From NCBI GenBank assembly GCA_021029595.1, contig JAJJOY010000003.1, positions 248,001 to 312,000 of the forward strand: a stretch of 64,000 nt of DNA. The letters are read 5' to 3'. The notes under the pieces were generated by a model. It saw only the letters and a program-made list of their open reading frames with translations. It ran no database searches and was not told the origin of the DNA. The DNA is from Hominenteromicrobium mulieris (GTDB lineage Bacteria; Bacillota; Clostridia; Oscillospirales; Acutalibacteraceae). Below, piece after piece: positions 55,844-62,138 of this stretch (within the stretch, counting starts at the first letter, position 1; the number at the start of each line of letters is the position of its first letter). The position numbers were made by a program, and so were the translations under genes.

Positions 55844-57037
55844 ATGGAATACAAATTTTCAGACCGCGTGCTCACGTTAAAGCCCTCGGCAATCCGTGAA
55901 ATCTTTAAATACGCCGCTGACCCGAGCTATGTTTCGCTTTCCGCCGGCAACCCTGCGCCGGAAGCGTTCCCGTCTAAACAGCTTGCCGCCATTTCCGCAA
56001 AACTGATGGAAGAAGAGCCGATTTTGGCGCTCCAGTACAGCACAACGGAGGGCTACCCGCCGCTTTTACAGCATCTTAAGGCGTACATGAAGTCCTCCCG
56101 CAACATCGGCACCGAGGACGACGGCGTGCTCGTCACAAGCGGCGCACAGCAGATCATGGATCTGTTCACAAAATCCATCTTAAACGAAGGCGAAACCGTT
56201 ATTTGTGAAGCGCCGAGCTTCATCGGCTCTTTAAACGACTTCCGTTCCTACAAAGCCAAGCTCGTCGGCATCCCGATGGACACGGACGGCATGAACATGG
56301 AAGCGCTGGAAAAGGCGCTCGAGACCGAAAAGAACGTGAAGTTCATCTATACGATTCCAAACTTCCAAAACCCCTCCGGCATCACGATGAGCCTTGAAAA
56401 GCGTCACCGCCTGTATGAGCTTGCCAAAGCGCACGATGTAATGATTCTCGAAGACAACCCCTACGGCGACCTTTACTATGAAGGCGAGCCGCTGCCGAGC
56501 ATCAAGTCGTTTGATACGGACGGCATCGTCATCTACGCCGGTTCGTTCTCTAAGGTCATCTCCCCCGGTATGCGCGTGGGCTACGCCATCGGCCCAAAGC
56601 CGGTTCTCGCCAAAATGACCGTCTGCAAGCAGGGGCAGGATGTGCACACGAATATCTGGTCGCAGGTTCTGTGCTACCGCTTCATGACGGAATATGACTT
56701 TGACGCGCACCTTGCGGGGCTTAGAAAAATCTACACGAAAAAGCGCGCTTTGCTCCTTGACCTCATGGAAAAGCACCTTGCGCCGTACATCACGTGGGAC
56801 CCGTTCAACGGCGGTCTGTTCGCGTGGTGCCACCTGCCGAAAGGCGTTGACATGATGGAATTCGTACAGAAAGCGCTCGAAAAGAAGGTTTGCGTTGTGC
56901 CGGGCACCGCATTTTTGACGGATGAAAACGAGCCGTGCGACGCGTTCCGCATCAATTTCTCCACCCCGACCGATGAGCAGCTCACAAAGGGCATCACGCT
57001 GCTTGGCGAGACCATCCGCGAGATGGTGGAAAAATAA
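55844..57037 (+). CDS. PLP-dependent aminotransferase, class I/II (LysN/aromatic type)
   Basis: 397 residues. VSLSAGNPAPEAFPSKQL, TSGAQQIMDLFTK, YTIPNFQNPSGITMS and YAGSFSKVISPGMRVGYAIG (the lysine that holds PLP) match the 2-aminoadipate/MocR-like branch that also handles aromatic and branched substrates. AAAGGTG lies upstream. T-box control and co-transcription with trpS suggest a role in tryptophan or aromatic amino acid metabolism; the exact substrate is not readable. Confidence 0.9.
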   Translation: MEYKFSDRVLTLKPSAIREIFKYAADPSYVSLSAGNPAPEAFPSKQLAAISAKLMEEEPILALQYSTTEGYPPLLQHLKAYMKSSRNIGTEDDGVLVTSGAQQIMDLFTKSILNEGETVICEAPSFIGSLNDFRSYKAKLVGIPMDTDGMNMEALEKALETEKNVKFIYTIPNFQNPSGITMSLEKRHRLYELAKAHDVMILEDNPYGDLYYEGEPLPSIKSFDTDGIVIYAGSFSKVISPGMRVGYAIGPKPVLAKMTVCKQGQDVHTNIWSQVLCYRFMTEYDFDAHLAGLRKIYTKKRALLLDLMEKHLAPYITWDPFNGGLFAWCHLPKGVDMMEFVQKALEKKVCVVPGTAFLTDENEPCDAFRINFSTPTDEQLTKGITLLGETIREMVEK

Positions 57038-57061
57038 AGGATATCAGAGAGGAAAATCACC

Positions 57062-58090
57062 ATGGAAAATACCGTAAACACCACACCCGAAACAAAAAAG
57101 AAGCGCGTTTTGAGCATGATTCAGCCGACGGGCATGTTCACGCTCGGCAACTACCTCGGCGCGCTGAAGAACTTCGTCGCGCTGCAGAACGACTATGAAT
57201 GCGTGTACGCGCTTGCCGACCTGCACGCCATCACCGTGCGCCAGAACCCGGCGGAATTCCGCAAAAACACGCTTTCCGCCTACGCGATGATGCTCGCGCT
57301 CGGCATCGACCCGGAAAAGAGCATTTTCTTCATCCAGAGTCAGGTTCCGGAGCACGCACAGCTTGCATGGGTATTGAGTTGCTACACCCAGTTCGGCGAG
57401 CTCTCCCGCATGACGCAGTTTAAGGATAAATCCGCAAAGCACGCCGATAACGTAAACGCGGGGCTGTTCACTTACCCAAGCCTGATGGCGGCGGACATTC
57501 TGCTGTATAACGCCGATTACGTGCCGGTCGGTGCCGACCAGAAGCAGCACCTTGAGCTTTGCCGCAACATTGCGGAGCGCTTTAACGGGCTTTACTCCCC
57601 GACATTCGTCGTGCCGGATGGTCTTATCCCGAAGACCGGCGCGCGCATCATGTCTTTGCAGGACCCGACGAAGAAGATGAGCAAATCCGATGAAAACACG
57701 GCGGGCTTTATCACTATGCTGGATACCCCGGCGGAGATCATGAAAAAGTTCAAACGCGCTGTCACGGACAGTGAAGCCCGCGTCTACTACGGCGAAAACA
57801 AAGCCGGCATCAATAACCTGATGGGCATTTACAGCTGCATTACAGGCAAAAGCTATGACGAAATCGAAAAGGAATTCGAGGGCCGCGGCTACGGTGATTT
57901 CAAGACCGCCGTGGGCGAAGCCGTCGTCAAGGAGCTTGAGCCCATTCAGGCGCGCTATAACGAGCTCATCAAGGATAAGGCATACCTTGAAAAGTGCTAC
58001 AGCGAGGCCGCGCCGCGTGCAGAGGCCATTGCGCGCCGTACTTTGCAAAAGGTCATGAAGAAAGTGGGGTATTTGCCGGTCGCACACTGA
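57062..58090 (+). CDS. trpS: Tryptophanyl-tRNA synthetase
   Basis: 342 residues. IQPTGMFTLGNYLGALKNFV is the N-terminal signature with the HIGH-like element, GADQKQHLELCRNIAERFN the middle motif and KKMSKSDEN the KMSKS loop. It charges tRNA with tryptophan. GAGAGGA precedes the ATG, 24 bases after the aminotransferase stop; the T-box upstream fits. Confidence 0.97.
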   Translation: MENTVNTTPETKKKRVLSMIQPTGMFTLGNYLGALKNFVALQNDYECVYALADLHAITVRQNPAEFRKNTLSAYAMMLALGIDPEKSIFFIQSQVPEHAQLAWVLSCYTQFGELSRMTQFKDKSAKHADNVNAGLFTYPSLMAADILLYNADYVPVGADQKQHLELCRNIAERFNGLYSPTFVVPDGLIPKTGARIMSLQDPTKKMSKSDENTAGFITMLDTPAEIMKKFKRAVTDSEARVYYGENKAGINNLMGIYSCITGKSYDEIEKEFEGRGYGDFKTAVGEAVVKELEPIQARYNELIKDKAYLEKCYSEAAPRAEAIARRTLQKVMKKVGYLPVAH

Positions 58091-58101
58091 GCATACGGGA
58101 A

Positions 58102-58130
58102 TTGACAATTTCTCTCTAAGCCAGTATAAT
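58102..58130 (+). promoter_or_regulatory. Consensus sigma-A promoter
   Basis: TTGACA, 17 bases, TATAAT: both boxes are perfect. It lies 11 bases after the trpS stop and faces the DHHW-type gene. Confidence 0.85.
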
Positions 58131-58144
58131 GGACATGGAAATCG

Positions 58145-58180
58145 AAAAGCCGCAGCGGTCTGTTTCCGCGCGGCTTTTTT
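58145..58180 (+). terminator. Terminator-like hairpin right after the promoter
   Basis: AAAAGCCGC and GCGGCTTTT pair, with a smaller inner hairpin, and six T residues follow. It would end a transcript of about 45 bases from the promoter above, so it is an attenuator or the end of a tiny RNA. Confidence 0.7.
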
Positions 58181-58223
58181 CTTGAGAAAATAAACGACCC
58201 TTTTTACAGAAAGGATGGATCCA

Positions 58224-59717
58224 ATGGCAAAGCACATGGCCGGCAAAAATCAGCGCCCGTATTCTGCCGAAGGCAGAGCGCGCCGCGCCGCAAAGGCTGA
58301 CCCGCGCAGCACGGCTTCCGAGCTGACGCCGGAAACGCTGTACGCAAAGCAATCGTCACAAAGCGAAAAGCGCGTCCCCTCCTCCATAGAAAATCTGCAT
58401 TTTACCCCGAAGTCGCCGAAAAACGGTCCCGAGGGCTTTGAAGAAACACGCGAATATCCCGCACCGGCAGCGCCGCAACAGGAAGCGCCCCGCTCGGCGC
58501 GCCCTGCGCCTGCACCCGCTCCACGGCCGGAGCCGTATGAGGACGAAGACGACTACGAAGAGTACGAAGAATATGAGGAAGGCTACGACGATAAGCCGCG
58601 CCGAAAGCGCTCGCCCGTCGTGCCCATCGTCATCGTGATGATCGTTTTGGCCATCGGCATTTTGGGGTACATTGCGTACAGCCTCGGTGCGTTCGGCAAG
58701 TTCTTACCCGCTGCCGCCACACCTACGCCGGAGCCCATACCGAAAGCCGCCGCAACGGCAGAGCCGACACCTACTCCCACTGCAGAGCCGACCGCCACGC
58801 CGGAGCCGACACCGCCGCCGATCTATGACGACGGCACGGAGGGCTACATGTCCTCGGGCATTCTCATCTACAATAACAAGGGCTTTGAAATGTTCTACGG
58901 CAGCGACAGCATGGCGACCGCCTACGCCGAAACGCTGAATGACTGTGCAAGCCAGCTTTCCGGCACAAAGGTGTACAGCATGGTCATCCCGAATCACTCG
59001 GAATTCGGCGTGCCGGAGCGCGTGCGCAATTACTATGAGGAAGCTTCCCAGCGTGAGAACACCATGGCGGTCAACAATACGCTTTCCGCAAGCATCACCG
59101 CGGTGGATATTTACGATGCGCTGAACCTGCACAACAACGAAGACATTTATTTTGATACCGATACCCACTGGGCACCGCTCGGCGCGTTTTACGCGTATGA
59201 AAAATTCTGCGAAGCGGCAGGTGTAACGCCCACGACGCTCGACAGCTTCACGAAAACGTCCTCTGACTTCACGGGCTACCTTGCCTACGTTACGAGCGAA
59301 GACGTGCTGAACAACAACCCCGATACACTCGATCTCTACGACCCGAAGTACAACTACACATGCGAAATTTCGTATGACGGGCAGTATTTTGAGGAAACCG
59401 ACAGCCTCAATAGCCACGACGAGAGCCTCGGCTACGCCATGTACCTGCATGGCGATATGGGCTGCGTGCGCATCACGAATCACGACCTTTCCACGGGCCG
59501 CAAGCTGCTTGTGGTGAAGGACTCCTACGGCAACGCCATGGGTCCGTTCCTCGGCGCAAGCTTTGACGAGGTACACGTGGTGGACTTCCGCTACTTTGAA
59601 GGCGACCTGCCGACCTACTGCACGGAGCACGGCATCACAGACGTGCTTTTCGCCGTCAACGAAATGGCCGTCAATACCGAGCAGCACCAGAATTCAATCC
59701 GCGCAATGTTTAATTGA
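58224..59717 (+). CDS. Membrane-anchored DHHW/AlgX-like SGNH protein
   Basis: 497 residues, ATG 9 bases after AAAGG. Residues 1-130 are a charged, low-complexity cytoplasmic tail with an acidic patch (YEDEDDYEEYEEYEEGYDD); a helix at about 138-160 crosses the membrane; a TPTPEPIP-rich linker follows. The outside domain has FDTDTHWAPLGAFYAYEKF and LVVKDSYGNAMGPFLG, the motifs of the DHHW/AlgX type SGNH family, linked to O-acetylation of surface polysaccharide. No O-acyltransferase gene is nearby, so the acetyl donor system is not seen. Confidence 0.8.
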   Translation: MAKHMAGKNQRPYSAEGRARRAAKADPRSTASELTPETLYAKQSSQSEKRVPSSIENLHFTPKSPKNGPEGFEETREYPAPAAPQQEAPRSARPAPAPAPRPEPYEDEDDYEEYEEYEEGYDDKPRRKRSPVVPIVIVMIVLAIGILGYIAYSLGAFGKFLPAAATPTPEPIPKAAATAEPTPTPTAEPTATPEPTPPPIYDDGTEGYMSSGILIYNNKGFEMFYGSDSMATAYAETLNDCASQLSGTKVYSMVIPNHSEFGVPERVRNYYEEASQRENTMAVNNTLSASITAVDIYDALNLHNNEDIYFDTDTHWAPLGAFYAYEKFCEAAGVTPTTLDSFTKTSSDFTGYLAYVTSEDVLNNNPDTLDLYDPKYNYTCEISYDGQYFEETDSLNSHDESLGYAMYLHGDMGCVRITNHDLSTGRKLLVVKDSYGNAMGPFLGASFDEVHVVDFRYFEGDLPTYCTEHGITDVLFAVNEMAVNTEQHQNSIRAMFN

Positions 59718-59745
59718 GCATCGCATCGATTTTCAGGCATAACCT

Positions 59746-59776
59746 AAAAGACTCCCTCTGTCAGAGGGAGTCTTTT
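59746..59776. terminator. Terminator after the DHHW-type gene
   Basis: A perfect 15-bp stem (AAAAGACTCCCTCTG and its mirror) around one base is followed by T residues. Confidence 0.85.
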
Positions 59777-59787
59777 TTACAAAACTT

Positions 59788-59961
59788 TCACCCCAGCAGC
59801 TCCGGCCTTTCCTCCAAAAGCTTCTGCAAGCTGCCGTCTTCGTAGCGATAGCTCATCACAACGCCGCCGGTCTGCGTCTTTTCGCGCGCTTGTCCCATTG
59901 CGGCGCCGAAGTGATTTACCCGTAAACCCACAAAACGCAAAGCCTGTGCATATGCGCGCAT
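59788..59961 (-). CDS. 57-residue ORF of doubtful status
   Basis: A frame with amino acid use like real genes (MRAYAQALRFVGLRVNHFGAA at the start, a late SLQKLLEERPELLG). It starts right after the terminator of the CpXC gene and has no ribosome site, so it may be a remnant of a deleted gene rather than a translated one. No family is recognised. Confidence 0.3.
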   Translation of the reverse strand: MRAYAQALRFVGLRVNHFGAAMGQAREKTQTGGVVMSYRYEDGSLQKLLEERPELLG

Positions 59962-59963
59962 AG

Positions 59964-59997
59964 AAAAACGGCACCGTTACAAAACGCGGTGCCGTTT
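59964..59997 (-). terminator. Terminator of the CpXC gene
   Basis: AACGGCACCG pairs with CGGTGCCGTT, with T residues following on the minus strand. Confidence 0.75.
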
Positions 59998-60009
59998 GCT
60001 TTTATTGGG

Positions 60010-60636
60010 TTAGATCGACTTATATTCGTCCAAAAGACTTTGGGCGAGCTTGGAGTTGACGACGGCGAAATCGTCCGGGGATTTGTAATCGAGCGTGCGC
60101 AAAACCTCCTGCGACTGGCGGTACACAGCCATTTTGGTGGTCTGGTATACGGGCTCCTGACGACCCTTGACGAACAGTGCGAAACGCAGCTCCTCCTCCG
60201 TTGCGGCACAGAAATAGGCATGCACATTGCCGTCCAGATTTTTGCGCACCACGGTGACGATGGCGTTTTTCACAAGCTCCACGGCGGCATCATCGAGGCC
60301 GGCCTCGAAAATGAGGATTTTCTCCTTTAACTCCTGCGGGTTTTTCACGCTGCGCTTTTTCAGCGCGCGCACGGCGGGGATAGGCTCCGCGCCGGAAACA
60401 GCGCCGGAGGGGCGCAGGCAGATCATAAACGCGTTCATCGGGTCATGGTAGATCATGGGGTACGCCATCTGCGCAGTGTAGCCGCAGTGGCGGCATTCCC
60501 AGTCAAACATGGATTCGCGCAGAATGTCGCGGCGCAACTCGGGGTTTTCTTCCGCATTGACGCTTGTGTACATCTCTAATTTCTGCGTCTGGCCACAGGC
60601 GGGGCAGACAATATCTTTCTGTATCTTCGTAGACAT
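60010..60636 (-). CDS. CpXC-domain protein
   Basis: 208 residues. The N-terminal 75 residues carry two C-x2-C pairs, CPACGQTQ near residue 11 and CRHCGYTA near residue 48, which should bind one zinc ion; HDPMNAFMICLRP follows. The CpXC family is of unknown function. The second half is helical. The ATG at 60636 is 8 bases after AGTGAG. It lies downstream of the acidic protein gene, on the same strand. Confidence 0.8.
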   Translation of the reverse strand: MSTKIQKDIVCPACGQTQKLEMYTSVNAEENPELRRDILRESMFDWECRHCGYTAQMAYPMIYHDPMNAFMICLRPSGAVSGAEPIPAVRALKKRSVKNPQELKEKILIFEAGLDDAAVELVKNAIVTVVRKNLDGNVHAYFCAATEEELRFALFVKGRQEPVYQTTKMAVYRQSQEVLRTLDYKSPDDFAVVNSKLAQSLLDEYKSI

Positions 60637-60752
60637 CAAATTCACTCACTTTCTGCAAACGGAACCTGCCCCGGCGCAAAAGGTGGGCGTTTTTCCGCGC
60701 AAGGAATCAAGCGGACCATAAGTCCGCCTTTTAACGTTCATTTTAAAGCGCA

Positions 60753-61259
60753 TTATTCGTAGGGAACTTCTTCGCTTTCGTCTTTTTCGGGCTCAGTCGT
60801 TTCCGGCTGCTCGGCGGCAGGCTCTGCCGCTTCCACGGCTTCGTCTACGGTACCGTCCGGCACGAATGCGGCTTCTTCGGCTTCCTTTTCCTCTTCCGGC
60901 GTGGGAGTGTACTCCTGCACGTCGTCAAGGGTGATCTCCTCTTCTTCCGCTTCGCTGTCATCCTCATGGGTCAGGGCTTCCAGCTTCTCCACAGCGGCAT
61001 CGATGCGCTTCTGGGCGGCTTCAATGTCGATGCAGTACGGCTCCGTAACGGTGTTCTCTGCATCGCGCAGGTTGTGGTAGTAGTAGCGGCCGAGAGCGAG
61101 ATAGGCGCGCTCCTCTGCCTTTTCCTCACAGCGGATAACGGTGCGCAGGCGATTCATGAGCGCAGTGCGGCGGTTCTTTTCCTCTACCACTTTCACAGCG
61201 CCCTGTACGGCGCCGCCGGCGGTCTTAAATACGGCCGAGATATTCTTCAAAAAGTTCAT
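60753..61259 (-). CDS. Helical protein with long acidic tail, unknown function
   Basis: 168 residues, ATG with AAAGGAG upstream. MNFLKNISAVFKTAGGAVQGAV starts a helical part (about 1-85) with a basic stretch and a likely coiled coil; residues about 88-168 are disordered and strongly acidic (EEEEITLDDVQEYTPTPEEEKE). It faces the SOS-type regulator operon across a shared 267-base control region with the GGACAT array. A TATAAT box at about 61324-61329 on the minus strand may serve it. Confidence 0.7.
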   Translation of the reverse strand: MNFLKNISAVFKTAGGAVQGAVKVVEEKNRRTALMNRLRTVIRCEEKAEERAYLALGRYYYHNLRDAENTVTEPYCIDIEAAQKRIDAAVEKLEALTHEDDSEAEEEEITLDDVQEYTPTPEEEKEAEEAAFVPDGTVDEAVEAAEPAAEQPETTEPEKDESEEVPYE

Positions 61260-61393
61260 GGTAAAACTCCTTTCGGTCAAAACGCCAAGGCGTTCAGTCA
61301 TTTCAAGTTTAAATACACCTTTATTATATATCAAAAAAGCGCAAAATAACAGCCCCAAAATGCAAATAATTCCATATAAATATGCAGAAAAGC

Positions 61394-61419
61394 GGACATC
61401 GCAGGACATCGTAGGACAT
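61394..61419 (+). repeat. Three GGACAT units with 10-bp period
   Basis: GGACAT starts at 61394, 61404 and 61414, with CGCA and CGTA between. The last copy ends 26 bases before the -35 box of the regulator promoter. It is the same unit, period, orientation and distance as in front of the phage-like operon. Confidence 0.85.
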
Positions 61420-61424
61420 CTTTT

Positions 61425-61436
61425 GAACATTTGTTC
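61425..61436. promoter_or_regulatory. LexA-type (SOS) box 1
   Basis: GAAC-ATTT-GTTC matches the Gram-positive LexA box CGAACATATGTTCG in 11 of 14 positions with its flanks. It lies between the GGACAT units and the -35. Confidence 0.65.
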
Positions 61437-61445
61437 CGTGTTCGA

Positions 61446-61474
61446 TTGACATTTCGGAATTTTTTGTTTATGAT
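61446..61474 (+). promoter_or_regulatory. Promoter of the regulator operon
   Basis: TTGACA, 17 bases, TATGAT. Both SOS-type boxes flank it. Confidence 0.8.
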
Positions 61475-61483
61475 GAGAGTTGA

Positions 61484-61497
61484 CGAACACATGTTCT
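61484..61497. promoter_or_regulatory. LexA-type (SOS) box 2
   Basis: CGAACACATGTTCT matches the Gram-positive LexA consensus in 12 of 14 positions. It covers the expected transcription start. Confidence 0.75.
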
Positions 61498-61526
61498 ATT
61501 TTGAAACGAAAGGATCGTGACTGCAA

Positions 61527-61730
61527 GTGAACGATTACATTTCCTGGGGGCAGGAGTATTTGGATGAGGCGGAGCGCATCAAACGGCGGCTGCTCGTCAT
61601 CCGCGCCGAACGCGACTATGACATTGCAGGCGAGCAGGCCCAGCGTGTGCAAATGCTTTACACCATGTATTTGGAGTGTCTTGTAACAGGCCATGCGCTG
61701 CAAAAGCGCGGAAGGAGGGCGGTTTCGTGA
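61527..61730 (+). CDS. 67-residue helical protein, first gene of the SOS-type operon
   Basis: GTG start, with AGGA 12 bases upstream, so initiation is probably weak. Mostly helical with a basic end: MNDYISWGQEYLDEAERIKRR, then HALQKRGRRAVS. Pairs of a short protein like this and a sigma-like one are common in Firmicute phages, but no function is known. Its stop overlaps the next start by three bases. Confidence 0.65.
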   Translation: MNDYISWGQEYLDEAERIKRRLLVIRAERDYDIAGEQAQRVQMLYTMYLECLVTGHALQKRGRRAVS

Positions 61731-62047
61731 GCGGATATAAGTCCCTTTCCGCCGGTGCACGGCAGGCGAAGCTACTCAGCCGCATCGGCGCAGAGACAAA
61801 CAAAAATGAGCTTTTAGAAGCGCAGGTTTTGCTGCGGCGCGCCATCGGCAATGAGCTGACTGACCGCCAGCGCGACTGCGTGCAGCTTTACTACGGCGAG
61901 CGGCTGACAATGCAGGAGATTGCGGACGAGCTTCACCTGACGCGCGGCACGGTGTGCAAGCACCTGCAAAAGGCTTCGGCACGACTTTCGCACGCTTTGC
62001 AGTATTCCGCGCTCGGCATGCGTGCGGAGCAAAGCCGCGACCGATAA
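61727..62047 (+). CDS. Sigma-70 region 4-like regulator, phage type
   Basis: 106 residues, GTG start 8 bases after GGAGG. The C-terminal half is a clear helix-turn-helix like sigma region 4: LTDRQRDCVQLYYGERLTMQ, then EIADELHLTRGTVCKHLQKA. No region 2 is present, so it cannot be a full sigma factor. In PBSX the sigma-like protein Xpf switches on the late operon; an equal role here on the operon at 35.5-45.8 kb is proposed from the shared GGACAT array. Confidence 0.8.
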   Translation: MSGYKSLSAGARQAKLLSRIGAETNKNELLEAQVLLRRAIGNELTDRQRDCVQLYYGERLTMQEIADELHLTRGTVCKHLQKASARLSHALQYSALGMRAEQSRDR

Positions 62048-62052
62048 CCCCC

Positions 62053-62093
62053 TTGAAAAGCCTCTCCGATTGTGCTACTATTTGTACAGACAA
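62053..62093 (+). promoter_or_regulatory. Promoter and AraR-like operator of the GH36 gene
   Basis: TTGAAA (62053-62058) and TACTAT (62076-62081) are 17 bases apart with a TG extension. Directly behind, TTGTACAGACAA (62082-62093) matches the AraR core in 10 of 12 bases, in the position of a blocking operator. Confidence 0.6.
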
Positions 62094-62138
62094 CTCAGCA
62101 TAGATCACAGCAGATTTATCTGCGGAAAGGCTTATACT

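Noticed and set aside
57044-58246. 400-codon minus-strand frame opposite trpS
   Set aside because: Shadow of the intact trpS gene.
60753-61760. Long form (335 codons) of the acidic protein reaching into the regulator operon
   Set aside because: The extension translates the GGACAT array and the control region; AAAGGAG directly before the ATG at 61259 sets the start.
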